The notes under the pieces are model-generated. The model did not search any database. It saw only the letters and a program-made list of their open reading frames with translations, and was not told the origin of the DNA. The position numbers were made by a program, and so were the translations under genes. Below, one piece after another: positions 18,112 to 26,483 of a stretch of DNA of 64,000 nucleotides (positions are counted from its first letter, which is position 1; each line of letters begins with the position of its first letter). Source of the DNA: an uncultured Campylobacter sp. (lineage in GTDB: Bacteria > Campylobacterota > Campylobacteria > Campylobacterales > Campylobacteraceae); contig NZ_CAJPRT010000009.1 in NCBI RefSeq assembly GCF_905373215.1, forward strand, positions 1 to 64,000, in the 5' to 3' direction.

Positions 18112-18750
18112 ATGCTTGAGAGAATCCCTTATTTTAAAGCTCTAAGCGCAGCGCAAATCGATCGTTTGGAGCAGATTAGCATCCATAAAAGCTACAAAAA
18201 GGGCGAAATTTTATTTTTCGAGGGCGAGCGCTCGCAGTATCTATTGATCCTGCTAAAAGGAATTTTAAAAATCTATAAAACCTCCGCAAAGGGGCGTGAG
18301 ATCCATATGCGCGAGATCCGCCCCATCTCGCTCGTGGCGGAGATGGTAAATTTCGAAGAGACGAGCTATCCTGCAAGCGGCGTGTTTTCAACAAACGGAG
18401 AGGTGCTAAAGATCGATTATGAAAAATTTAAAAACGAGTTTATGAGCGATCCAAAGATTTGCCTGGAGCTTTTAAAATCGATGTCTGAGAAGATCCGAGC
18501 GCTAAATGCGGTCTTTGATAATCAAGTCGTGCTTAGCTGCGACGGCAAGATCGCTAAGTTTATCAGCGAGAATTTCGATATTTTTATGAGCACGAAATAC
18601 ACCAGAATAGCCAGAATTCTAAACGTGACTCCCGAGACATTTTCGCGCACCATCACTAAATTTAAAAAGAGCGGCGCGCTAATTTTAGACGATAAGCAAG
18701 AAATCACGGGCTTTGATAAAGATAAGCTGGACGAGTATATCCAAGGCTAG
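18112..18750 (+). CDS. Crp/Fnr family transcriptional regulator
   Basis: 212 residues. Residues 10-115 form a cyclic-nucleotide-binding type beta-roll (KSYKKGEILFFEGERSQYLLILLKGILKIYKTSAKGREIH). The C-terminal ~60 residues hold a winged helix with the recognition helix in RIARILNVTPETFSRTITKFKKSGALI. No N-terminal cysteine cluster is present, so it is not an oxygen-sensing Fnr. It resembles the NssR, CooA and DNR-like group used by campylobacters for nitrosative stress or other signals. The effector is unknown. It lies between mscL and a phosphoesterase gene, 3 bases from the latter's start. Confidence 0.88.
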   Translation: MLERIPYFKALSAAQIDRLEQISIHKSYKKGEILFFEGERSQYLLILLKGILKIYKTSAKGREIHMREIRPISLVAEMVNFEETSYPASGVFSTNGEVLKIDYEKFKNEFMSDPKICLELLKSMSEKIRALNAVFDNQVVLSCDGKIAKFISENFDIFMSTKYTRIARILNVTPETFSRTITKFKKSGALILDDKQEITGFDKDKLDEYIQG

Positions 18751-18753
18751 AGT

Positions 18754-19881
18754 TTGAAAAGCGCCTATATTTTCCCGATCGTCGGCACGGTTTTATTCCT
18801 GTTTTTTAATCTTTACGTCTACAGATCGATCGGCGCGCGCTTTACGCCATATAAAGGCTTCGCTACGTTTCGCCCCGCCTTGAGCTTGCTTTGCGTAGCT
18901 TTGGCGATTTTAGATGCGATATTTTTTGTGGGTTTTGGGCTTAATGGAAGCTTCAAAAACGAGCTGCTTTATAAGGCTTGCGTATTCTGCACTGCGGCGT
19001 CCTTTTCGCTCTTTTTTATCTGCCTTGCTTACGATGTGCTAAGCGCCGCTGCGCATGTGGTTAAATTTAGCCAAAACAGGCGAAAATTTTTAAAAACCTT
19101 TATAGACGTAACCTTTGTAATAATGGCGTTTAGCTATATTTTTAAGGGGCTTTATAATGCACTAAAAATTCCAAAAATCACCGAGCGCGAAATAAAAATC
19201 AAAAACTTAGCTCGCGAGCTAAGCTTCGTCGTCATCTCGGATGTGCATCTGGGCGAGTTTTTGAAAAAGGAATTTTTGCAAGGCGTCGTAGCGCAGATAA
19301 ACTTGCTAAATTACGACGCGCTGCTGATCGTAGGCGATATGTTTGATCTGCGCTCGGATGAGCTCGGGGATATTTTGCAGCCTCTTGAGGCGATCAAAAA
19401 ACCTATATTTTTCGTCACGGGCAACCACGAGTATTACCGCGGCGACGCAAGCGGGCTTATCGCGGCGATGCAAAAAGCGGGCGTGCGCGTGCTGCAAAAC
19501 GAAAGCGTGGAATTTGAAGGGTTAAATTTAATGGGCGTGCACGATCTTAGCGGCTTTCGCTTCGGATACATGCAGCCAGATTTAAGCGCTGCGCTAGCGC
19601 AGGCAGACCCCGATAAACCAAAAATTTTACTCGCGCATCAGCCCAAATACGTCGTGGATTTCGTGCGCGACGAGGTCGATCTGTGTATCTGCGGACACAC
19701 GCACGCGGGGCAAATTTTTCCGTGGACGCTTTTGGTACTGCTTAGCCAGAAGTATCTTTACGGGCTGTATAACGACGGGCTGAAGCAAATTTACGTAAGC
19801 AGCGGCGTAGGGTTTTGGGGCCCGCCGATAAGGGTCTTTGCCGATGCGGAGATCGCGCTGCTTAAGCTTAGAAAGGCATAG
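18754..19881 (+). CDS. Membrane-anchored calcineurin-like metallophosphoesterase
   Basis: 375 residues with a TTG start three bases after the regulator's stop. The N-terminal ~140 residues contain four hydrophobic helices (MKSAYIFPIVGTVLFLFFNLYVY and others). The catalytic domain has all metallophosphoesterase blocks: VVISDVHLGE, LLIVGDMFDLRSDE, FVTGNHEYYRGD, ILLAHQPKYVVD and ICGHTHAGQIFPW. This arrangement is like YkuE/YaeI-type phosphoesterases acting on membrane lipids or cell-wall intermediates; the substrate here is unknown. Its last codon abuts the psd start, so they are co-transcribed, and a phosphoesterase before psd is also the C. jejuni order as I remember it. A role with phospholipids is plausible but is inference. 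Confidence 0.9.
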   Translation: MKSAYIFPIVGTVLFLFFNLYVYRSIGARFTPYKGFATFRPALSLLCVALAILDAIFFVGFGLNGSFKNELLYKACVFCTAASFSLFFICLAYDVLSAAAHVVKFSQNRRKFLKTFIDVTFVIMAFSYIFKGLYNALKIPKITEREIKIKNLARELSFVVISDVHLGEFLKKEFLQGVVAQINLLNYDALLIVGDMFDLRSDELGDILQPLEAIKKPIFFVTGNHEYYRGDASGLIAAMQKAGVRVLQNESVEFEGLNLMGVHDLSGFRFGYMQPDLSAALAQADPDKPKILLAHQPKYVVDFVRDEVDLCICGHTHAGQIFPWTLLVLLSQKYLYGLYNDGLKQIYVSSGVGFWGPPIRVFADAEIALLKLRKA

Positions 19882-20883
19882 ATGAGAAGTTTTATTTCGA
19901 GAATTTTCGGGGTTATCGCCGCGGTGAAATTCCCTAAATTTATACAAAATTTTATCAACCGCAAATATGTGGAATTTTTCAAAATCGATATGAGCGAATT
20001 TGATCCGCCGCAAAGCTACGTGAGCCTAAACGCGCTTTTTACTCGCCGCTTGCTGCGTCCGCGCGAGATAGCGGCAGACGAGCGAGCTTTCATAAGCCCC
20101 AGTGACGGCGTGATCTTTGAGAGCGGGACCTGCGCCGATATGCGGGCTTTTAGCGTAAAGGGCTGCGAATATAGCCTTAGCGAGCTGCTAGGTCGCACGT
20201 TTGCGGCAAGTGAAAGCGGCGGAGCGGATACCCGCGACATTAAAAATTCAGATGACACCGCGGACGCCGCGCAAGCAAAAATCATAAGCGGCGAAAGCAG
20301 CGCAATTTATACTGCAAGCGACATGCGAGCTGAAATTTACGGCGATGAAAATAGCGTGAGTCGCAAAACGAGCGCAGAGGACGCCCAAGGCGGCGAAAAT
20401 ACAAGCGGCGTAAATTTAAGCTACGCAAACATCTATCTAAGCCCGCGCGATTATCATCATTATCACGCGCCGTGCGACCTGAGCGTGCTGCAGGCGCTTT
20501 ATATACCCGCTGATCTCTACAGCGTGGCGAAGAAATTTTTACTTAAAATTCCAAACCTCTACGCTAAAAACGAGCGCGTAATTTTAAAGTGCAAAATGCC
20601 TGGCGGCGGGATTTTGTGGATGGTTTTCGTGGGCGCTTTAAACGTCGGCAAGATGAAATTTGATTTCGATACGCGAATACAGACGAATGCATGCGCAAGT
20701 AGATCTGAGGCGCTTTACGAATATGAAAATTTAAACTTTAAAAAGGGCGATCATTTGGGAAATTTCGAGCTGGGCTCGACGATCGTGCTCGTAGTGCAAA
20801 GCGAGTTTTTAAAATTTGAAATCCCGGCTGATACGTCCGTAAAATTCGGACAAAAAATCGCAGAATTTAATGAAATTTCATAA
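19882..20883 (+). CDS. psd: Phosphatidylserine decarboxylase proenzyme with an internal insert
   Basis: 333 residues, roughly 65-70 more than the usual short bacterial form. It makes phosphatidylethanolamine from phosphatidylserine at the inner membrane. Conserved parts are FTRRLLRPREI (35-60), SPSDGVIFESG, the histidine-rich SPRDYHHYHAPCD and GALNVGKM. The self-cleavage motif FELGSTIVLV near the C-terminus supplies the serine that becomes the pyruvoyl group. Between the first and second blocks, residues ~106-176 are a low-complexity acidic/Ser/Ala stretch (ESGGADTRDIKNSDDTADAA and onward) not expected in the family. All catalytic motifs remain, so the enzyme should work. The start directly follows the phosphoesterase stop. 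Confidence 0.93.
   Translation: MRSFISRIFGVIAAVKFPKFIQNFINRKYVEFFKIDMSEFDPPQSYVSLNALFTRRLLRPREIAADERAFISPSDGVIFESGTCADMRAFSVKGCEYSLSELLGRTFAASESGGADTRDIKNSDDTADAAQAKIISGESSAIYTASDMRAEIYGDENSVSRKTSAEDAQGGENTSGVNLSYANIYLSPRDYHHYHAPCDLSVLQALYIPADLYSVAKKFLLKIPNLYAKNERVILKCKMPGGGILWMVFVGALNVGKMKFDFDTRIQTNACASRSEALYEYENLNFKKGDHLGNFELGSTIVLVVQSEFLKFEIPADTSVKFGQKIAEFNEIS
20205..20412 (+). repeat. In-frame insert in psd
   Basis: About 200 bases encoding a Gly/Ser/Ala/Asp-rich segment with GESSA, DENS and GENTSG words. It separates LGRTFA from VNLSYANIYLSPRD, which are close together in ordinary Psd proteins. Confidence 0.6.
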
Positions 20884-20943
20884 AATTCTATTTAAAATGC
20901 AGGATTTTTTCTTTAACTAAAATTAATTTTATTTAAATTTGGC

Positions 20944-20949
20944 TATAAT
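20944..20949 (+). promoter_or_regulatory. -10 box for the pseudopilin-priA unit
   Basis: TGGCTATAAT with an upstream T-rich stretch (AATTTTATTTAAATTTGG) as is common in Campylobacter promoters, 28 bases before the pseudopilin ATG. Confidence 0.6.
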
Positions 20950-20977
20950 CATCTCACTTTAAATCAAAGGATTTAAC

Positions 20978-21463
20978 ATGAAAAATTTAAAAGCTTTTAC
21001 GATGATAGAGCTTGTTTTCGTCATCGTCGTTTTAGGTATTTTGGCGGGCATCGCGGTGCCTAGATTAGCCGCTACGCGCGATGATGCTACGATTGCTAAG
21101 ATGCGCGGAGACATCGCTGCTATTAGAAGCGGACTTTCGCTAGTTAGAAGCGAGAATATGATGAGGGGCGTGACTACGTGGCCTGCTTTGGAGGGCTCGG
21201 ACAACGCCACTCTTTTTGATGGCGTTTTGCAGCAACCTATCTACCCTATGAGAAACGGCGGCAGAAACGGCTGGACTTTGGTTAGAAATGGCAACGATAA
21301 TGCCACATCTACATATACGGCTACCGTAGCAGGCAAAAGTACTAACTTTACTTATTATCCAACAAGAGCTAGTATACCTACTTCCGGTGCAAATAAAGAT
21401 AGAAATGTAGGCTCATTCGACTGCAATCACGCTGATGATCTTTGTCAATCCTTAGCTCAATAG
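20978..21463 (+). CDS. Type II secretion/competence-type pseudopilin
   Basis: 161 residues. The N-terminus KAFTMIELVFVIVVLGILAGIAVPRL is a class III prepilin signal: cleavage precedes methionine in F-T-M-I-E-L (an unusual position-one Met, position five Glu replaced by E at +2 from the cut if cleavage is after T; the typical G/A-FT-x-IE pattern fits cleavage after KA). The rest is a globular pilin head with two cysteines near the end (FDCNHADDLC), probably a disulphide. Such pseudopilins belong to the DNA-uptake (Cts) system of campylobacters, which is scattered around the chromosome. CAAAGGATTTAAC precedes the ATG. It is 5 bases upstream of priA, which may share its transcript. Confidence 0.85.
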   Translation: MKNLKAFTMIELVFVIVVLGILAGIAVPRLAATRDDATIAKMRGDIAAIRSGLSLVRSENMMRGVTTWPALEGSDNATLFDGVLQQPIYPMRNGGRNGWTLVRNGNDNATSTYTATVAGKSTNFTYYPTRASIPTSGANKDRNVGSFDCNHADDLCQSLAQ

Positions 21464-21467
21464 CTAA

Positions 21468-24227
21468 ATGCTCTATTATGAAGTTGCGGTTTTGGGCGCT
21501 AGCCTAAAGCCGCTTACTTATAGTTCAAATTTTAAAATCCCAACTTATCAAATCGTATCCGTTCCCGTAAAATCAAGTGTCAAATCCGCCGTGATCCTGC
21601 GCGAGGTTGCAAAACCGACTTTCAAAACCAAGGAAATTTTAGAGATTTCGCAGCTTAAATTTAGCCCGTTTCAGATCGCACTTGCAAATTTTATCGCGTA
21701 CTACTATGTCTGCGAAAATGGCGTTGCATTTGGGATCTTTGAGCCCGCGAGCGATACGGCGCAGGATTTGCGGAATTCGCAGGAGGATCCTACGACCGAG
21801 CGGAATTGCGCTTGCAAGCAAACTTCTACTTGCGAACAAAATTTTATTTCCGAGCAGAATTCCATCACCGCACAAAATTCTGTGCTCGACGATGATTTTA
21901 GTGCCACACACAATTTCGCCTCAATCCAAAATTCTGAATTGACGAAAAATTCTACTACCGCAGAAAATTCTGTTACCGTCATAAATTCCGTCATCGCGCC
22001 GGATTCCACACAAAAGCAAAATTTGAAGCAAGCGCTAAATTCTATCTCGCAAAATTTGGCGTCAAATTCTACCTCCGCTCAGAATTCTATCCAAGAGAGG
22101 GACTTTGTCGATGAGCAAAATTCCGTTTCAATTCAAAATTCTACATTGGCTCAAAATTCCGCTATGACAATAAATTTTGTTGCCGAACCTGATCCTGCAC
22201 ACAAACAAAATTTTGCCATAGCGCAGAATTCGATCCAAGAGTGGGATTTTACCGAGAGAGAGAATTCTGTTTTGATTCAAAATTCTACTTCAGCGCAAAA
22301 TTTTATCTCAATTCAAAATTCAGACGCCGCGGCACAAAGCCCCGCCCCGCCGTCGCTATCCCTGCTTCAAATATGTAAAATTCCAAACCTCACCCCCGCG
22401 CAGGAGCAAGCGCGTAAATTTGCCGAAGCCAATGAGACGTCGCTTATTTTCGGCGATACGGGCAGCGGCAAGAGCGAAATTTATATCGCGCTGATCGCGC
22501 AGGCGCTCGCTGCAGGCAAGCAGGCGCTGTTTTTGATGCCAGAAATCTCACTCACACCGCAGATGACGAAGCGGCTACAGAGCTATTTCGGCGGGCGGCT
22601 CGGCGTCTGGCACTCCAAAATTTCGCCCAAGAAAAAGCGTGAAATTTTAGCGAAATTTAACGCAGGCGAGATCAGACTCATCGCGGGTGCCCGCTCGGCG
22701 CTGTTTTTGCCCTTTAGCGATCTGAGTCTCATCGTCGTGGACGAGGAGCACGACGACAGCTATAAATCGGCCGCCGCGCCGCGTCTAAATGCCCGCGACG
22801 CCGCGATTTTCGTCGGCAAAAAGCTTGGCATCCGCGTGGTTTTGGGCTCTGCGACGCCCGCGCTTAGCACCTACGCGAAGCAGCCGCATTTCCGCCTGCG
22901 CGGCACCTACTTTAGCAGCGCCAAGCGCTTCATTTTCGACGAGAGCGAGACGGGGCTGAGCCCCAAAATTTTAACCGAGATCGAGCGTAGCCTCAAAGCC
23001 GGCAAGCAAGCAGTCGTATTTTTGCCCACGCGCGCGAACTACAAATATATGGTCTGCGAAAACTGTGGGCAGATCGTGCGCTGCCCGTTTTGCGCCGTCG
23101 GGATGAGCTACCACGCGGACGCTGCGGCGCTGAAGTGCCATTACTGCGGCTTTAGCACGTTTTACAGGGCGTCTTGCGAAAACTGCGGCAGCGAGGTGAT
23201 GCAGGCGCGTAAGATCGGCACGGGCGAGCTTGCGGCACAGCTTGCGGCGCATTTCCCGAACGCTCGCATCGCAAAATTTGATCGCGACGAGATCACCACG
23301 CAGCGCAAGCTTGAGGCGCTGCTAAATAACTTCAACGCCCATAAAATCGACATTTTGGTAGGCACGCAGATGCTTAGCAAGGGACACGATTACCACGGCG
23401 TGGATCTTGCGGTGATAATGGGGATCGACGAGCATCTGAGCTATCCCGATTTTAGGGCGCGTGAAAAGACGCTGGCGCTTGCGATGCAGGTGGCGGGCCG
23501 CGCGGGCCGCTCGGGGCAGGGCAGGGTCGTCATACAGACGCGTCAGAGCGGCTTTTTTAGGGATTATATCGAAAACTACGACGATTTTTTGCGCGACGAG
23601 GCGGAGTTTCGAGAGGGGCTCTATCCGCCGTATATGCGGCTTTTGCGCGTGCTGATCTCGCATAAAAACGAAAAGGCGGCGGGCGAGATAATGAACGTGG
23701 CGCTTGATCTTTTGCGCCGCAAACAGGCGGGAGATAGTGCGTTTATATCGCATGACGGGCTGAACGCGAGGGGAGCAAATTTAAGCGCTTTGAATTTAGA
23801 AAATTCTGCGCAGCAGGGCAGTAAGCAGATGTTAAATTCTAAATTTCAAAGCTTGGATTTGCGCGGGAGCAACGCAAATTTAAACCGCCAAAACGCTTCA
23901 AATTTGAAAAATAATGTGCAAATTACAGCTCGCGACGGGGATACGGGTAGCGTAAATTTAAAGCCTGAAAGAAACGGCGTCGCACAAAATTTTATAAATT
24001 TAGCAGCCGAAAATCTTGCCGAAAATTCCGCGCAGTATTTGAAAGAGAAAGCGAGCGAGAGCTTTGAGATCATCGGCTACGGTAAGGCTGGTATCGCCTA
24101 TATCGCGTCGAAATTTCGCTTTGAAATTCTGCTGCGCGCTAGCTCGCACGTGCCGCTGATTAATGCCGCGCGCGCGCTTGAGCATCTGCCCGTCGAGATC
24201 GATATGGACCCCGTAAACTTCGGCTAA
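21468..24227 (+). CDS. priA: Primosomal protein N' (replication restart helicase) with two inserts
   Basis: 919 residues, about 300 longer than the compact Campylobacter PriA. It reloads the replicative helicase at stalled forks. The N-terminal DNA-binding domain (MLYYEVAVLGASLKPLTY to FGIFEPA) ends near residue 94. The helicase core follows with Walker A GDTGSGKS at 329-336 and Walker B DEEH at 425-428. A zinc-binding cysteine set lies in CENCGQIVRCPFC, CHYCGF and CENCGS. Motif VI is in QVAGRAGRSGQGRVVIQTR. Residues ~95-300 and ~757-857 are low-complexity inserts placed in linkers between domains: the first between the 3'-end-binding/winged-helix part and the core, the second inside the C-terminal domain before IIGYGKAGIAYI. 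All catalytic motifs are intact. Confidence 0.93.
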   Translation: MLYYEVAVLGASLKPLTYSSNFKIPTYQIVSVPVKSSVKSAVILREVAKPTFKTKEILEISQLKFSPFQIALANFIAYYYVCENGVAFGIFEPASDTAQDLRNSQEDPTTERNCACKQTSTCEQNFISEQNSITAQNSVLDDDFSATHNFASIQNSELTKNSTTAENSVTVINSVIAPDSTQKQNLKQALNSISQNLASNSTSAQNSIQERDFVDEQNSVSIQNSTLAQNSAMTINFVAEPDPAHKQNFAIAQNSIQEWDFTERENSVLIQNSTSAQNFISIQNSDAAAQSPAPPSLSLLQICKIPNLTPAQEQARKFAEANETSLIFGDTGSGKSEIYIALIAQALAAGKQALFLMPEISLTPQMTKRLQSYFGGRLGVWHSKISPKKKREILAKFNAGEIRLIAGARSALFLPFSDLSLIVVDEEHDDSYKSAAAPRLNARDAAIFVGKKLGIRVVLGSATPALSTYAKQPHFRLRGTYFSSAKRFIFDESETGLSPKILTEIERSLKAGKQAVVFLPTRANYKYMVCENCGQIVRCPFCAVGMSYHADAAALKCHYCGFSTFYRASCENCGSEVMQARKIGTGELAAQLAAHFPNARIAKFDRDEITTQRKLEALLNNFNAHKIDILVGTQMLSKGHDYHGVDLAVIMGIDEHLSYPDFRAREKTLALAMQVAGRAGRSGQGRVVIQTRQSGFFRDYIENYDDFLRDEAEFREGLYPPYMRLLRVLISHKNEKAAGEIMNVALDLLRRKQAGDSAFISHDGLNARGANLSALNLENSAQQGSKQMLNSKFQSLDLRGSNANLNRQNASNLKNNVQITARDGDTGSVNLKPERNGVAQNFINLAAENLAENSAQYLKEKASESFEIIGYGKAGIAYIASKFRFEILLRASSHVPLINAARALEHLPVEIDMDPVNFG
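21750..22360 (+). repeat. First in-frame repeat insert in priA
   Basis: About 600 bases with many copies of AAAATTCT, AGAATTCT, AAATTCC and AAATTTT spaced by short variable blocks (e.g. GCGCAGAATTCGATCCAAGA). Read in this frame it gives QNS, ENS, INS and QNF words. A minus-strand frame (about 21704-22009) is also open across half of it. Confidence 0.75.
23735..24040 (+). repeat. Second in-frame repeat insert in priA
   Basis: About 300 bases with AAATTTA, AAATTCT and AAATTTG words encoding ANLSALN, LENSAQ, NANLNRQNASNLKNN and AENLAENSAQ. It separates two C-terminal domain strands (LDLLRRKQAG and SFEIIGYGKAG). Confidence 0.65.
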
Positions 24228-24329
24228 GCGCGATTTATAAAATTTTATCCGCATAAATTTTGTCCGTAGAATTTTACGCGATACTCAGATGAATTGAGGT
24301 AAGAAAGTAGATTTTGGCGGCGGTAGACC

Positions 24330-24665
24330 TTGCTACCTTGTATAATCAAATGCAGCGATACCATAATAAACGGCGAAAATGGCCATTGCAAAGTTTATTA
24401 CAACCTCGATTTCGACTATATTCATTTTTACGACGGGCGAAATCAAGATATCGCGCTGGGCTACGACTTTGATAACGAAAGCATCGAGTTTTATAAAAAG
24501 CTATCAGATTACTATGATTACAAAGGCAAAAAATGCAGATCGCGCAGAGTATACAGCGAGTACCATGCGACATTTGCGATTGACAATTTTGAGCACGCGA
24601 CGTTTTGGTTGGGAGATCATGGCGAATTTACCCTAAAAGATCCATACATTCATGAATGTGAATAA
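24330..24665 (+). CDS. Hypothetical protein, possibly N-terminally truncated
   Basis: 111 codons open from a TTG with no ribosome site and no internal Met, so the true 5' end may be missing. The readable product is acidic and aromatic-rich (VYYNLDFDYIHFYDGRNQDI, then LSDYYDYKGKK) and ends FWLGDHGEFTLKDPYIHECE. Its last 31 codons (24573-24665) are repeated with small changes at 26484-26576, beyond the following two genes. A TATAAT-like word at 24341 lies inside the frame and may belong to something else. I do not recognise the family. It looks like the small partner in a duplicated accessory module, and could be a remnant. Confidence 0.4.
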   Translation: MLPCIIKCSDTIINGENGHCKVYYNLDFDYIHFYDGRNQDIALGYDFDNESIEFYKKLSDYYDYKGKKCRSRRVYSEYHATFAIDNFEHATFWLGDHGEFTLKDPYIHECE

Positions 24666-24769
24666 AAATGATTATGCTTTAAACGTTGAAAACTCGCTGT
24701 ATATATCGGAGTATATAAATTCATATATATGGATATGATAACATATTTTATATCAGATTAAGTAATTAT

Positions 24770-24789
24770 GTTATATAAGCTTATATAAC
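24770..24789. promoter_or_regulatory. Perfect 20-bp palindrome, candidate operator
   Basis: GTTATATAAGCTTATATAAC is a perfect palindrome 53 bases upstream of the first periplasmic paralogue. It lies in a very AT-rich 177-bp gap that also contains CATATATATG. Its position before the likely promoter suggests a dimeric regulator site, but the regulator is unknown. Confidence 0.45.
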
Positions 24790-24842
24790 CGATAATAAAA
24801 AACGCTTTTAGGATTCCAAAATCCCATTTTAAGGAGCAAGGG

Positions 24843-25643
24843 ATGCAAATTCGTGCTTTTATTTTAGCGATCTTGTTTGCCGTATCGTTCGCAAAAGCGG
24901 ACGATATAAAGCATCCATCGATGCCATGGCAACTGGAACCTATTTTATGGAAAATTCAAGATAAAAAAGTTGTAAGAAAAGCCCTCCACGAACCTATGAT
25001 TCGGGGTGCAACTACGTTTAACAGCAAGAGTTTTTATTTTTTTACGATAGAAGATAATGCAACGCTCAAAAAAGAATATGAAGAGCATTTATCAAAAGAA
25101 AGAGACTTCTGCAACGACTTTTACAATGATCTGTTTGAATGGAAAAATATAAATATAATCAAACCTCTGGTTTTTGATACGACGGATTACAATAACCCCA
25201 TTTTAAAGAAAAATATGGGCGATTGTTGGTATATGGATATGAATAAAACGATTAAAGACGGCTTTAGCGGGCGCGGATTTACATTGTATAAATTTGATAA
25301 TAAGCTTTTGTATATTATGATTTATAAAACCACTCCTTATATATATCAGACGGATGATTTCGCAAATCTTGCTTACATTTTAGATCCCAAAGAGTGTAGT
25401 AAAATCACAAAAGATCCTCGTAGCAGGGTAAATTTGGAGATTCCAGGCAATATCATATATAAACCACGTCTGTTTTATGCCGAACCGATACGTTATAAAG
25501 ATATAGACTATCTACTTTTCATAGATTTCGACAATACGCACAGCGGTCAATTACTAAACGTCGCAATCAGGAAATTTAAAGACGGTATTTTACAAATGCC
25601 TGTTTGTAGCAATTCATACTTAAACACGAAGCTTTATCGATAG
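24843..25643 (+). CDS. Exported hypothetical protein, tandem paralogue 1
   Basis: 266 residues with a clear signal peptide (MQIRAFILAILFAVSFAKAD). The start follows AAGGAGCAAGGG. The mature part has two cysteines in the middle (DFCNDFYND, GDCWYMD) and two more near the end (ECSKI, PVCSNSY), so disulphides are possible in the periplasm. Residues ~78-155 are nearly identical to those of the next gene, while N- and C-terminal parts differ more. Codon use is AT-rich compared with the neighbouring housekeeping genes, suggesting acquired DNA. I do not recognise a domain; calling it a periplasmic immunity-type protein would be a guess. Confidence 0.75.
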   Translation: MQIRAFILAILFAVSFAKADDIKHPSMPWQLEPILWKIQDKKVVRKALHEPMIRGATTFNSKSFYFFTIEDNATLKKEYEEHLSKERDFCNDFYNDLFEWKNINIIKPLVFDTTDYNNPILKKNMGDCWYMDMNKTIKDGFSGRGFTLYKFDNKLLYIMIYKTTPYIYQTDDFANLAYILDPKECSKITKDPRSRVNLEIPGNIIYKPRLFYAEPIRYKDIDYLLFIDFDNTHSGQLLNVAIRKFKDGILQMPVCSNSYLNTKLYR

Positions 25644-25651
25644 GGGCGGTT

Positions 25652-26458
25652 ATGTGGGTTCATATTTTCATCTTAATGATCGCATTCGTACTATTTGCGA
25701 ATGCAAACGATGTAAGCGATACGGAAATTCCTTTTGATTTAAAAATAACTTTATGGAAAGCTAATGATAGGAAAGTAGTAAGAAGCAATCCTTCCGGTAT
25801 GGTAGAAGGAGAAACCACTTTCAACGGAAAAACCGTTAGCTTTTGGCAAATAGATAGAAATGCAACGCTCAAAAAAGAGTATGAAGAGCATTTATCAAAA
25901 GAAAGAGACTTCTGCAACGACTTTTACGATGATCTATTCGAATGGAAAAATATAAGCGTAATCAAGCCTCTGGTTTTTGATACGACGGATTACAATAACC
26001 CCGTTTTAAAGAAAAATATGGGCGATTGCTGGTATATGGATATGAATACAACGATTAGAGACGGCTTTACGGGGAGAGGATTTACGTTATATAAATTTGA
26101 TAATAAGCTTTTGTATATTATGACGTATAGAGATTTTCGGCAATACGAGATGTCTTTTGCAAATTTTATGTATATTCTAGATCCGCAAGAGTGCAGTAAA
26201 ATTATAAAAGACCCCTCATACGATTCATATTATAGCAGGGCAGATTTTGAGGATTATCAAAATAAAATTGAAAGAAACACCCTGATTTATTTTGGACCGA
26301 TAAAATATAAGGATAAAGACTATCTGCTTTTTATCGATTCCGTAAATTTAATAAACGGTCTTAAAGCGGTTTCTATTAAAATTAGTAAATTTAAAGACAA
26401 AGTTTCGCAAACATCCGTTTGTAGAAATTTGTATTTAAATACGAAAATTTACCATTAA
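25652..26458 (+). CDS. Exported hypothetical protein, tandem paralogue 2
   Basis: 268 residues, 8 bases after paralogue 1. The signal peptide is MWVHIFILMIAFVLFANAND. The central block from NATLKKEYEEHLSKERDFCN through KFDNKLLYIM matches paralogue 1 almost residue for residue, including the conserved cysteines, and the DNA there is also nearly identical, implying recent duplication or gene conversion. The flanking parts have diverged. It ends in YLNTKIYH where the other ends YLNTKLYR. The function is unknown. It is followed by a partial copy of the tail of the 24330 gene. Confidence 0.75.
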   Translation: MWVHIFILMIAFVLFANANDVSDTEIPFDLKITLWKANDRKVVRSNPSGMVEGETTFNGKTVSFWQIDRNATLKKEYEEHLSKERDFCNDFYDDLFEWKNISVIKPLVFDTTDYNNPVLKKNMGDCWYMDMNTTIRDGFTGRGFTLYKFDNKLLYIMTYRDFRQYEMSFANFMYILDPQECSKIIKDPSYDSYYSRADFEDYQNKIERNTLIYFGPIKYKDKDYLLFIDSVNLINGLKAVSIKISKFKDKVSQTSVCRNLYLNTKIYH

Positions 26459-26483
26459 GTAGTTAATCATACAAATACATTCA

